This document shows positions 11,762 to 23,346 of a DNA stretch of 64,000 bases, piece after piece. Under the pieces are notes generated by a model. It made no database searches. It worked only from the letters and a program-made list of their open reading frames with translations, and was not told where the DNA came from. The position numbers and the translations under genes were made by a program. The stretch is from Diphasiastrum complanatum (Eukaryota > Streptophyta > Lycopodiopsida > Lycopodiales > Lycopodiaceae), in the NCBI GenBank assembly GCA_029204225.1, contig CM055093.1:4618056-4682055 (forward strand), given 5' to 3'. The first letter of the stretch is position 1, and each line of letters starts with the position of its first letter.

Positions 11762-12460
11762 GTTGTCACTCCTAGCATGTAAAAATTACAACAAATAAAG
11801 ATCCTAAAACACTTGAAATGATGAGGGAAACAATAGATTATGATCTCATAAGATTAGCACAATTTGAACCATCAAAATCATTAAGAATCTATGCTTGAAC
11901 CTCACTAAATGGCCCAAATCCTTGAAGAAGCCTTCACACGTGTGAACGTACGGCCTCCCATAGTCTGAGCACTGTACACTAGACCCACATTCAATCCTAT
12001 AATGATTAGGAATCACAAGAACTCAAAGAATCAAGAACATAGAGAGCAATTGCACCAATATGAGAGAAAAATCATGAAATTGCTTGATTGATTTTGGTGA
12101 GAGATCATCACCTATATATATATATGATCCATCACGGTTTTGGGCAGGTATGAGTATCCCTAAACCTATCCCTAATGCTAATTTTGGTGGATCTTTTATC
12201 CCTACCAAATTAGGGTTGGAATCTTGGAGATCCCTCAACAATATAAAAACTACCAAAAATAGCTCCTACTTTTTCTCTCTTGTATCTATGCATGATTCGG
12301 ACTCATTCCAAAGGTTCTATCACTTAGGTCTACTTGAGAACATCCTTATGAATGGAATCTTATGCTATTTGGCACGTGTGACAAGCCACATCATGACCAT
12401 CGAACTATTTACAAGTCATATGACCAAAACTAGTCAAGCTAGAATTGTGAATTTTTAACA
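11762..12460 (-). repeat. Copia 3' LTR (about 700 bp)
   Basis: Starts TGTTGTCACTCC and ends ...TTTTTAACA (TG...CA on the plus strand). On the minus strand it directly follows a purine tract (AGTGAGGAGGAG, 12461-12472), the polypurine tract of the copia element to its right. A minus-strand TATA stretch (about 12114-12127) and a palindromic TTCACACGTGTGAA (11933-11946) lie inside it. No second copy was found, so no LTR pair can be dated. Confidence 0.75.
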
Positions 12461-14740
12461 CTCCTCCTCACTATCTAGCTTGGTTCAATCATTGATTTAT
12501 TAATCACTCCAAGTGATGATCTGAACTTCATAAAAGATGTCTTTTGAAGTGGTTTAGTAAGTAGATCAGCTACACATTTATTGCTTGAAACATGCTCCAA
12601 AGCAATCTCCTTGGCTTGCACCATTTCTCTCACAAAGTGATGGCATATTTCAATGTGCTTAGATCTTGCATGGAAGATTGGGTTAGATGTCCATGAAGGA
12701 TCTTTCATCATCTTCATTTGGCACTTTTACATCTTGCTCCATTGGTGTGTCAACACTTTTGCATTCTTCCATCTTAAACTTCTTCAAAAGACTTTGAGCA
12801 TAGTTTACTTGACTTATAAAGATAAAATCAGATCCTCTAAGTACCTCTATGCCTAAGATGAATTGAAGACACCCTAGATCTACCATCTTTAACTCTAAGA
12901 ATAGATCTATCTTGATTTTTTCAATACCAACAACACTATTTTCACTAATGATGATGTCATCTACATAAATGAGTAAAAGTACAATACCAACATCATCAAA
13001 CTTAATGTAAAGAGTGGGATCATATTCACTTTGAACAAAAGAAAGTGAAATAAGATAGCAATGTAATCTTGAATTCCAAGATCTCGAGGCTTGCTTCAAG
13101 CCATAGATGCTTCTTTGGAGATGGCATACTTTGTTCTCCATTCCATGCTTGATGAACCCTTGTGGCTATTCCATATAGATATCCTCTTCCAAAAAACCAT
13201 GTAAGAAAGCATTAGAGACATCCATTTGACATAGGATCCATCCAAAATGTGATGCAAGTGCAATGATTAATCTTATTGTGACCATCTTGGCCACGGGTGC
13301 AAAAGTTTCCTCATAGTCTATCCCTTGAGCATAACCTTTGCAACTAATCTTGCTTTATGTTTGTTAACACTCTCATTTACATTCAACTTAAGCTTGAAGA
13401 CCCACTTGCATTCTATTACATTCTTTTGAGGTCTATCAACAAGCAACCAAGTTGCATTCTCAATCAAGGCATTATACTCATCCAACATAGCTTTATACCA
13501 TTCTTTGGAGTTCAATGCTTCTTTAACATTAGATGGTTATTCAAAACTAGATAAAGCATAAGAAGTGAATGAGATAACCTCAACTTGCTACCCTTTGCCT
13601 TGATGGCTCCACTTTTGCCCTTGAAGATCTCCTTGGTATGATAGGTGGGTTTGGTGCTTGCTCCTCCATGAGCTCCTCCTCGAAATCAAGATCTTGCTCC
13701 TCGGCCATAATCTTCTTGATTGTTGGAGCACTTGAGCCTTCTTCAAGCATATGCATATGATGTTTATTAAATATAACATCCCTTGAAACAACAAATTTGT
13801 TCAAGGATGGGAGATAGATTTTGTAGCCCTTGCTTGCTTGCATATCCAAGCATGATCCCTCTTGTGGAAGATGGATCCTCCTTGGTTCTTGTTTCCAATG
13901 GCACATGCACATAGCATATACACCCAAAAACTTTCAAGTGATTAAGATTGGGTTTCTTTTCATACAACATCTCATAAGGAGTTTTGCCTTCAATTGCTTT
14001 GCAAGACACCCTATTCATCAAGTAGTTTGCACATACAAGAGATTCACCCCAAAAGGATTTGGGCAAACAAGCATCCAATCTTAAAGCCTTAGAACATTTA
14101 CATAATATCCTATTTCTTTTTTTAGCAACTCCACTTTGTTGCGGAGTGTAAGGACAAGAAGTCTCTTTCTTGATCCCTTCCTCCTCACAAAAGGCCTTGA
14201 ACTCATTGGAGATGAATTCTCCACCATTGTCACTTCTAAGAATCTTGATGCTATGATTATGATTCTTTTCCACAAACAACTTGAACTTTACAAAAGTATC
14301 AAAGACTTGAGATTTGAAGGAAAGTAATAACACCCAACAATATCTTGAGTAGTCATCAATGAAGGTTAAAAACATGGATGAACCTCCATTAGATTTGGTG
14401 CTAGCAACATGCACATCTAAGTGTATGAGTCCAAGAGGATGAGATGATTTTGTAATGGAGTTAGGAAACACCTTCTTATGTGCCTTGGATAAAGCACAAG
14501 CTTCAAAAACCTTGTCTTCCTTCCCAATGGACCTTGGTAGGCCTAAAGCATACTCTTCCTTGATCATAGCCTCCATGGAACTCGAGTTGACATGTCCAAG
14601 TCTTTTGTGCCATAAAGTGAAGGTAGATATCTTGCTCTTCTTGGCCAACATGACAACATTAGTATCCACAAATGCATCCAACTTATAAAGTTTGCCAAGT
14701 CTAGTGCCCTTAGCCACTATCTTACCCTTCTCTTCGTAGA
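12461..14740 (-). mobile_element. Ty1/copia pol relic (integrase-RT-RNase H end)
   Basis: From high to low coordinates. GAG-pre-integrase zinc region 'LWHKRLGHVNSSSMEAM' (about 14610). Integrase core: 'FIDDYSRYCWVLLL' (14335-14300), 'ILRSDNGGEFISNEFKAF' (14250-14200), 'TPQQSGVAKKRNR' (expected NGVAERKNR), ending about 13900. Linker: 'RRSSRAK'. RT: 'MLDEYNALIENATWLLVDRP', 'CKWVFKLK', 'ARLVAK' (13515-13330), then 'RSIYGLKQASRSWN' and 'LLLIYVDDIIIS' (13110-12950) and 'MEECKSVDTPMEQDVKVP'. At about 12700 the frame jumps from 'DDERSFMD' to the very end of RNase H ('SNPIFHARSKHIEICHHFVR', 'VADLLTKPLQKTSF'), so about 130 residues of RNase H are deleted. The RT catalytic YVDD is intact, but frames are broken. 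Confidence 0.88.
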
Positions 14741-15190
14741 TTGGTCTGCTAACCCCACAAAGTCCAAAATGAAGATTCCGTAGTAGTTAGCATGACCCAT
14801 GAAAATATTGACTCTGCAAATCGTTCCTGACAGTGGCAGATCGACAATGATCCTTATCTTTGACTAAAGTTAGCCATAGGTAGTTGGGTCACTTTTCTAT
14901 TTGGCCTAGTATTTGCCCTATTGGAACTTTTGAGAAGGTTGGTTTGCATCTTAGTATAATAGGGTATGTGCTAATGGGATTCCGATTTTGATGTCAAGTG
15001 ACTCTATTACAGTTCTTATAGGGATTCAACATTTTATTTTGCCATGATCTTGTAGATTATGTTGATCATTGTGAGAAGTTGATAATTTTGTATCTTGTGA
15101 AGAGACTGCTTTGTTGGGATATCAGCTTGATGCTCCCTCTAGAAACCAAGTGGCCAAAAATATTCCATTGTTGGTGTGTTGATTACAGAT
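14741..15190. other. Unassigned stretch
   Basis: About 450 bp left of the next LTR. No motif or ORF of note was seen. It may be the rest of the copia gag/leader, too decayed to recognise. Confidence 0.4.
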
Positions 15191-15199
15191 TACAAAGAT

Positions 15200-15841
15200 C
15201 CATTTATGCCCTTTGATCTTTGGCTAATATGGAGAGCACATCTAGCATCATTAACAATGTAGAAATCTTGTTTCTACTACACATAGAAGACGTAAACTCA
15301 ACAAGAACTTGTCAAAAACACTTATGTAAGTTAATTTACTATTCCAGTCCATACAATAGCCGTACAATAATAGCACTCACACGTGGGAACTCATACACAT
15401 AAGAAAAATAGCATTCTATACACAAGAATCCACTACATCATCACAAATATGTAAAAAGTGGATGTAGAATCCAAAAAAATATCTTCCATAAGAATGAATG
15501 ACAGAAGAATGAGAGAGATGAATTTCTCCCACACTTGTAGACTATTTATAACAACCCTTTGCCCTATTTGGATGCTCTTACACAAGCTTATCGACTTATG
15601 GAAGTTTCTAAAAACTCCTCCAAAAAGCTAGATAACTTGACTAGATTATATCTACCTCTTCTAACCAATTAAAGTAGGTCCAAATTTGACCTTATCAACT
15701 TGCCAAAGTTGCCAAAAATAATAAATTCACTATTCTTAGGCCTTATTAATTTTATAAAGTCTATCTCTAAGTTGGAAATGTTCCTCAAAATTGCCAAATA
15801 AACTTAACTTGATTAAACTAAACTAGTTGATATTTCTCACA
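15200..15841 (-). repeat. LTR of a minus-strand copia-like element
   Basis: The right end ...TTTCTCACA meets CTCCCTCTTCAACTAG (a polypurine tract on the minus strand) at 15841/15842, the same junction as at 10239/10240. A minus-strand TATAAATAG at about 15543 and an ACACGTGGG motif at 15370 fit an LTR promoter. The left border is approximate. Confidence 0.6.
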
Positions 15842-16270
15842 CTCCCTCTTCAACTAGTTTTACTACACAACTTTGATCCAACTTTAGAATGATATCCATC
15901 CTAAGTATAGACCTTCTTTCTATGGTTTTATAATAGCTTTCATAATTGATATAGAGAATAGTGTCCATATTGGATGTTTCACTATTTCTTACATCAATTT
16001 TACATATCAAGATGTAACTAGAACATGAAGAACCATAAATGCAATGATTCCTCCATGCTTCCACCTTTGAACTCTCTGAAAAATAATCTCAAAAAAACAA
16101 TAAATGCGAGCAATCAACCAATGCTTTCATGTCTCCTCCATCTTTGTCCTTACTTGATCTCGACCATGAAAATCCATGAATGAGCATCCATTGCCATCTT
16201 GCCACAAGAAACCATCAACCCTTGGAAATCTATGAGTAAAAGAGAACCATTGTGCCCTTGAACTTTCATT
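15842..16270 (-). repeat. Pre-LTR region shared with 62440-62800 ('WRNH' repeat)
   Basis: The minus strand encodes 'AWRNHCIYGSSCSSYILICK', then 'IDVRNSETSNMDTILYINYE', a close match to 'TWRNHFIHSLFGSSCSSYT', then 'CKIDVRNSGASNLDTILYVN', at 62600-62480. Upstream, 'WQDG..GSFM.F.G' reads in both copies (16200 and 62740). Here the block ends at a polypurine tract and LTR, so it lies between pol and the 3' LTR of an element. Function unknown. Confidence 0.65.
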
Positions 16271-16623
16271 GTGATTAAATTTTAAATCGCTTGCCCTTCA
16301 ATTTTTTTACCTTCGTCCCATTTATATCGTCCTATCCTACACATGACAAGTACTAGGTAGCACGTGGGATTGGGCTTGCTACTATGGGTAGTGTTGTCTG
16401 CTGAGTTGCAATGAATGGTGAGGTAGGTAGTAGTGATCCATTGTGCCCATGTCGCAGACTATCGAGAGTAATTGTTGTTTGGCTTTTTAGGAATAGGTAA
16501 GTAGATGTCATGCCATTAGGCTTGGAACCCGTTTGTTAAGAGCCTATCAAGATGTGACACATAGGCAAAACTCATCCAAATGACAATCATGTACAAGATA
16601 CGAGAAGTAATAGGGAGTGAGGG

Positions 16624-16626
<3 letters not shown>

Positions 16627-16697
<71 letters not shown>
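16627..16697. repeat. Compound (CT)n(CA)n microsatellite
   Basis: About 17 CT units followed directly by about 18 CA units. The flanks (16280-16620 and 16700-17600) hold no recognised gene. Confidence 0.95.
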
Positions 16698-17666
16698 GAA
16701 GGGTGGGGAGAGTTTTCTTAAACTTGAGACTTACAATTTTAAACCAACCCTATGAACCTTTTATTTATTCGTAAAAGATTTCATATGGTTGATATAGTGT
16801 ATTTTGATGAGAGAAATTTTACAAATACCATTGAGCTTATAAAAAGAGATAAGCCATGGCAAAAATATTTTCATATATATTCATGGGTGCTTTGACTTTT
16901 ATAGAACTGGATTGAGAGCTCACCTATCATTTTGGGTAACATAGACCATTCTTTAGATAAGAAAATGGGGATTTCCAACCTTTACATTGGGTCATCTTGC
17001 CATAAAGATGGCTCGGTATTATGACCTTGCCATCTTTTACTTCAAGACATGGAAATAGTGCTCGAGAAAGCCGGCAAACTATAGGAATGAAATCGACAAG
17101 TTTTTAAAAAAATCGGCTGACAATTTTTTTTACAAGCATATACCTTTTTATAAGTAAAAATATTCAAAGTCTTCAAAAAAATGGAAAGTTCTATAAAATG
17201 CAGGCTTTTTGAGGATAACTCAAAAGAGGTTTATGAGAGCACTCCATGGAGAGGTTTGAGGGAAATCCCATAGATTGCAATTTTGTTTTGAAAATAATGG
17301 TGTTTTGAATTGAAAAATATAAGTTTTCACGTGGTAGTTCAGTATAAAAGAAAAACACCCTGGTGCATTTATTCATAGGAAAAAGTAGTAAGTACATTGA
17401 TGAAAAAGATATATACACCCGAAAGGGGAAGTTTAAACAAAAGTAAGCTTAAACAAAAGCGAAGCTTGCAGTAAAGCTAAGATTAATCTAAATTCTGGCA
17501 TTAAAAATAAAAGTGCATAAACTATGATGATGTCCGTGGGAGTCTGCCAACTGACTCCACCAAATTAAAAAAGTGAAGAGGTGGTAAGTATGAAAATGAG
17601 ATGTACGAGTATAGGTTAGATGGTGATAAAAATGGGAAAAGGCTTAGGAAATTGAAAGGGAAAAAA

Positions 17667-17668
<2 letters not shown>

Positions 17669-17698
<30 letters not shown>
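17669..17698 (+). repeat. (GA)15 tract immediately before the complex I subunit start codon
   Basis: Uninterrupted GA repeat ending two bases before the ATG at 17700. It most likely lies in the 5' UTR or core promoter, where GA tracts can bind BPC/GAGA factors in plants. That role is inferred. Confidence 0.8.
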
Positions 17699-17699
<1 letters not shown>

Positions 17700-17701
<2 letters not shown>

Positions 17702-18029
17702 GCAGAGGGCTTTGGCGACAGGAGGTGTGGTGCGGAGAGTTTTGCAGAGGTGCAGAGGAGGAGGGCATGGTGATGGAGGAAGCTGGTTCGCGCGGGGTGA
17801 CAGAGAACCCACTGGCGTTCTCTTCAATGAGACACCGCCACCGCCTGGGCAGACTCGCAGGTGGGAGGACTGGGAGCTTCCCTATTATGCCACCGGCATC
17901 CTTGCAACCATCATTCTCACTGTAGGCTTGAATGCCAAACCGGATACCAAAATAGAGTCATGGGCCCGCAAGCAGGCAGAGCAGCGGCTTCGGGAAGCTG
18001 GCTTGCTGGAAGACGAGGCAACCGTATGA
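17700..18029 (+). CDS. Mitochondrial complex I ESSS/NDUFB11-like subunit
   Basis: Single-exon frame of 109 residues, TGA at 18027-18029. It would be an accessory membrane-arm subunit of NADH:ubiquinone oxidoreductase in the inner mitochondrial membrane. Seen: an Arg-rich, acid-poor N-terminus (residues 1-35; R3, R12, R13, R17, R19) typical of a matrix presequence; the plant-type block 'GVLFNETPPPPGQTRRWEDW' (39-58); one membrane span (about 61-78, PYYATGILATIILTVGLN); and a charged tail starting 'AKPDTKIESWARKQAEQRL'. Length and order agree with my recollection of the Arabidopsis ESSS proteins. The ATG at 17700 is chosen because the in-frame upstream extension would translate the (GA)n tract as an Arg-Glu repeat. 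Host sequence is GC-richer than the flanks. The 3' UTR probably runs through 18060-18500. Confidence 0.8.
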
Positions 18030-19480
18030 ATTTCGATTTCACTTTCAAGAAACCCTAAATCAATCTGGCTGCAAAAGAATAACGGTCACTTCTGCGTTAT
18101 GGGTGAAATCTCTTGATTATTGAGCTGCTATTCATCTTAGTGTTCTTCTTACTTCCGCATATTTCCCCTTTCATTGCTTTTATTTTCATGAAAACATCTG
18201 ATGATCTTATGTGCCTTTCGAAATTATACCTGATCTTGTATGCTTTTTCAAAATTGAACCTGCTTTTCGTTTGAATAAGTCTATTTTATACCAGAAAGCC
18301 GGCTTTCCATGTCTGATCTGGATTGTATAAGAACATTGTACTGTAATTTGGAGATCCACTACTTGTCATGATTAACTATTGTGACTGTCATTCATTTTAT
18401 TCTACTTGCTCGATTAGAAATCTTGGTTGGTCTTGTTGTAATCTACCAGGACCAGCATTACATTTTGTTATTCATAATTTACTTTTAGCATGTACTTTTT
18501 GTAGTAACTCTAATGATTTGGGAAAATTGAAGCTGTAAATCGATAGTGCATAAGATAGTCACCACAGAAATGTTCATGTGTGTGCATGCAGTACCGATCT
18601 AACAGTAATCAAATGATAGGTAATGTAGCATAACATAGAACAAGATGCAAATGACGCAGAAACACAAACTTTTTGATAAAGTATATTGGAAGCACAGTCG
18701 ATCGTACCAAGCTGGACTGTCTCACCGCTATGTACATGTACCCTCATTAAATTGCCAGCTAAAGTGGTGAGATGTGAATGTTTCCTTCTTTGATTGGCTT
18801 TGTTGGTAAGTGTTAGCCTTCATTGTAACTGAGTATGCCCTACTCTTGGAGAAGTGATAAAATCTTAGCTTGTTCATCGTTCTACAAATGTATGAAAGCT
18901 AATGTGGACATATGTTTTTGCATGTCACCGTAGATTTGATCCACGCTATGCATGATGAAATCCAAGACTTTGAGATGAGGCTCCATAGGGTTGAAGACTG
19001 CACATGTCTTTTGTTATATGGGTTATTATCCTACACATGACACTAATATATTTAATTGGCAGCTAGGCTACTTGGGGGTTTGTCTAAGCCTGGCCTGCCA
19101 TTTTCTGTAGTCAACCAAGGCTATGGTCGTGTTGGCCCTCCACCGATTTAGTCCTCTAGCCTCTTAGAAGCTATTTTCTAGAAATTAGGTCATGTGAGTA
19201 CAATGCGTAAGTGTCAAAAGTCATTAAGTGCATGGTCATCTAGATTTGATCCTCGAGGGGTAGCCAATCTACCGAAAAATAGGTATTATTCTTTAACATT
19301 TCCAGCCCTAGTTATTATATTAGTTAATTTTTACAATTATCTTGGTTGAACTATAGTAAATGTGTTTGGTATCACCGTACCAAGGTTTTACATCTCCACT
19401 TTGCACTCTCTCTTTGATATGTGGAGCTATTCAAGGTTGAGTATCCAGTCGTAGCTCAATACTCAGTTTAAATGGAGGAT
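18030..19480. other. 3' flank of the complex I gene; no other gene seen
   Basis: AT-rich spacer with no ORF of note. The first few hundred bases are probably the 3' UTR. Confidence 0.5.
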
Positions 19481-19489
19481 AAAATTCAT

Positions 19490-19690
19490 GTCAACTTCTT
19501 GTTGCTCTATGTAATTGCACTAGACCCCAAGTCAAGTGTGCAAACCTTGATGTTTGATCTTCATGATTACTTGCCCATTCGACATCAACATAATCTTGTA
19601 CCCTCCCCTACTCTTCGGAGACAATTCTATAGGTTATTGTCCCTTCAATGTATCTTAATATCTTTTTAGCAACTTTCCAATGCACACAAT
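19490..19690 (-). mobile_element. Small Ty1/copia RNase H scrap
   Basis: The minus strand reads 'HWKVAKKILRYIEGTITYRI' and, after a stop, 'VDVEWASNHEDQTSRF', matching copia HWKAAKRILRYLKGT and DADWAG(D/N) blocks. About 200 bp only. Confidence 0.7.
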
Positions 19691-20002
19691 GCGCCTCAAG
19701 TAAAAAGGAGGTGTTCAAGCTTGTAAAATTGAACAAAAAAGAACAAAAATCAACATTGACAATGAAAAAGTTGGAAACAATGCTCCAAAACTTTACAACG
19801 AAAAAAGTGATATAATGAAAGAGTTCAATACAATATAGTAGCTTCTTAGTACGGGTTTTGACATTTTGTGAGTAAATTCTTTGCGAGTTTCATTGTGCGG
19901 GCATTCCTCATAACCATACCACATGGCATGTTGCTAATTTGCAGTAGATTTGAAGATTAGGAGTTGAAATAGTGCTCATTTTTTTTTAGGATTTACAATT
20001 CC

Positions 20003-23000
20003 TTGAAATTGTCTGAAAACAATGCTAGGTAACTTAGTGTGATTTTGTAATAGAAATGAGTTTGTTTATTTGAGAAACTATCATACACTAATTTTACAAA
20101 AAAGAAGCACAACTATGTTTTCTAAACTTTGACGGAAAGAATCAACATATATATCTACACTATAAAATCTTTGAATCAATTCTTGGCAAGAATTATTTTT
20201 GTTGAGATTTGTTAGAGCCATGCTATGTTGAGATCTATTCTTTGAATAAATTGCCTACTTATAAACAAGCCAAGGGGCTTATTTATAGTGGTTGAGGGTC
20301 CAGGTTAGGGGTAGGTCTATGAGTTTTAACATATAGGTAGGAGGAAAGAATTGTTTTTTTTGAAAAAAGTTGAGGAAAAATGATTCACTTCAACTTTCAT
20401 GTCTGTCTATATCAGCTCGCATTGACAAGCAAATGTTATGTGGTATGTAATTATGACGGTTTTATGGAGTTTTCAAGAAAAAAAATTGTAGTGCTTTATT
20501 AAAAATAGGCACTTTTTGACAAGTTTTTTTTTTAATATAATCTAGATAATCCTCAAAAAAAAATCATGATTTTGGTCTAAAACTAGGACCACTAAAAAAT
20601 ACCAAAAAATGTTACTCTTTTCTAGATCAAAGTCCCAAAACAAATGTCATCTCGTTTGTAGTTATTAATTTTACATTATATTAACTAGTATAGTCTAGTA
20701 TTTTCAACCTAAGATATTGTTGTCGCACATATGAACATGCTCACGATAGGCAAAGCAAACCAGTGGGATGCTTCCATGCTATCCAGCCGCAAATTTAAAA
20801 AAAAAAATTAAAATTTATTTCTATTTCTTAGTTTATGTGAGTTACGTTATGTAGATTTCAAATATATGCAAGTTGATTGTGCCAAATGTTGGATTTGAAA
20901 ATTGATTTGAAATCTAATTTTTTTCATAGTAGCTAATAGTTGCATAAATGCATCTCCATAATGGCCTATGGGAGATTGTGATTCAATTGGCCCTTCCCTG
21001 ATTAATAGTATGAATAGTTATATATAGGCCTCTGTTTGAAACAAAAATTCAAAAAAATATGTTGTCTTAAAAGGGAGTTTCTTTGATTTGTTATAATCAT
21101 GGTGGTGGACTTGTCAGGGGAAGGAAATAAGTCGAATATGGAATGTCGTTGTTGGAACACTCATCTTCTTCTCTAATTGCATCTTCCACAGTTGTTTGTG
21201 AAGTTGCATATTGCTCCCGATGTTTCAGTTCTCTTCGAATGCTTTTGGGTAGCCTTGCGAGAAATCACAAAATGATTTCATGATCAGAAGTTAGTTCAGC
21301 ATTGCAATCGAATCTCAGATATTTGATCCATTCGATATAGTCTCGTACCCCTAAGGTTGAACGAGTCTTTTAGAGATTTTTGTGGCTTAAATCTAGTGAT
21401 CAAAGCCACCTTTATCACTTTCCAGTTAGTACATTCTTGAGCAAATTGATTCAAAAAATAATTCTTGGGCTTGTCCCATTAAAGACATGAAAGAGAGTTT
21501 AAGCTTCTCAAATGGTTTGCCATAGATACTGTAGGCTGTGAAAGGTGCCACGAATGGTTTCACGAACAGATTCTTTTTCGTTTAGTTTTTTTTTGCGGAA
21601 GCTTTCAAGATCCTAGGCATGCGACTACAGATCACAGAACAAAAATCATTCTAGCAATCAAGACAACGAAAAACAATGAGATGGAGAAGAGAGCAGTTGT
21701 ATTATCAATTTTTGAGTTTTGAGTGAGATGATTAGTGTGTCGCTCGTTGGTGACACTTAGATCAATCGCTGTGTTCTGGTCGTTGGCAGACTTTCATGCA
21801 CAACTTTTTCATATCTCTATCTGTTTCTATTCTTTTGTTTTGTCTCTTCTTTTGCTCTTTTTTTGTGTTGATCCAAAATTGTGTTGATATCTCCACTGTG
21901 TGGAGTTTACAAGATAGCTAAACAGAGAATTACAATAGTAGTCAACGCTAATCAACCATTTAGTTATTCTCTGTTATTGCTAACTCTTTCAGCTGAGCGT
22001 GAAGTACAAAACACCACGTCCGTCGAGCTGTCAGCTGACAATGCGAATTGTTTTACTTTGTTTTCTTTTCGTTTCGTTTCATTTCGTGTCTTTTGAGTTT
22101 CGAGGTATGTTTGACTTTTGCAAATTGTTGGCCCTTCGACCTTCGCTTCGCTTCGTGACAAAGTTGCAGGAGTTCACAATTTCCAACACTCCCTCTTGAA
22201 TCTTGCAACCTTGTATGTTTAATCCAATTGCCTTTCTTTGCTTTGCGAAGAGTGGTTTGTCAAGCGGCTTCGTGAGCAGATCTCCAATCATGTCTTCAGA
22301 CTTTATGTACCCAGCTGATTGCTGCTCCACACGCCATTAGACATTCTCCTGTCATGGACTTGCTGTCATCTTTGCAGCTCGCCTAGCTTGCATTACTGTA
22401 GTGGTGCAGCTCGAATCCTTTTCCTTCGTTGTTTGCTTTGTATGTTAATCCCATATCTTGGGTACCCTTCAGATATTGTAGGATTTGTTTTGCCATTTGC
22501 CAATGTGTCATGACAAGATTGGAAGAGAATTAGCTTAAAGCATAGACAGAGAAAGCCATTGGGTCTGGTACAAATTGTAAGGTATATTAGACTACCGATC
22601 AAGTTTAATTAGGGTATACCTTCTATCTTTTGTTTTTCTTCCTCTGTTTTCGGGCATCCTGCTTCGTCAATCTGGCTCCAGCTATCATTGGTGTGGCTTT
22701 TCTTTGCAGTCCATCATTCGATACTGCTTCAGCACTTTTCTGGTGTACTCTGATTGACTTAGATGCATTTCTCCTTTTATTCAATTTTTTTTGATCTCCA
22801 AACCAAGGCATTTTGTTGCTTCTCCCAGATCTGTGATTTCATATTTTTCAGAAATCTGACTCTTCGTGTCCTTGATTAGCATCAAGAAGTTTTCTATCAT
22901 AATAGAATCATCCACGAAATTAGTCAGAATCACAAAATCTCTTTCTACTCTCTTTATATAGACATTGTAGTCTGGTTGTGTAGGAGTGAAGTCTAGAGAC

Positions 23001-23346
23001 TTCAGGAGATTGTCGAGCTTCTTGTACCAAGCTCGTGATGCCTACTTCAGACCATAAATGCATCTCTGCAACCGACAGACATATTGTCGATTGTCAGGGT
23101 CTTCAAATCCTTCAAGTTGTTTCATGAAGATTTCTTCCTCTAGATCTCTGTGGAGAAAGGCTGTCTTTACATCAATCTGGTGAATTTTCAGATTGTGTTG
23201 TGTAGCGTATGCAAGGAACAGTCGAATGCTTGTCATCTTGACCATTGGCGAATACGTGTCAAAATAGTTGGCTCCGTATTTTTGTGTGTAGCCCTTTGCG
23301 ACAAGCCTTGTTTTATAGCGTCCAACAGTGCCATCTGATTTCATAA
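20003..23346 (-). mobile_element. Copia-like array unit 1: X region, gag, LTR, pol
   Basis: On the minus strand the order from right to left is as follows. RT start 'TVGRYKTRLVAKGYTQKYG' (23330-23270), 'IHQIDVKTAFLHRDLEEEIF' (23185-23120), 'YVCRLQRCIYGLK' (about 23080), 'KESAEAVSNDGL'-type RT tail (22720), RNase H end 'KSEDMIGDLLTKPLDKPLF' (about 22300-22240), polypurine tract (22189-22200), LTR (ends 22188), gag-like region (about 21560-21100) and AT-rich X region (21060-20003). Frames are broken. The whole segment recurs at 23347 onward with only scattered differences. Confidence 0.8.
21640..22188 (-). repeat. LTR copy 1 of the tandem copia-like array
   Basis: On the minus strand starts TGTTGGAAATTGTGAACTCC directly after the purine tract TTCAAGAGGGAG (complement of 22189-22200). 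A near-identical copy ends at 25553, and a 24-bp remnant ends at 26444. The start (low-coordinate) border is approximate. Confidence 0.7.

Noticed and set aside
17522-17827. Minus-strand ORF opposite the complex I gene
   Set aside because: Shadow frame, Ser-Leu run from the GA tract.
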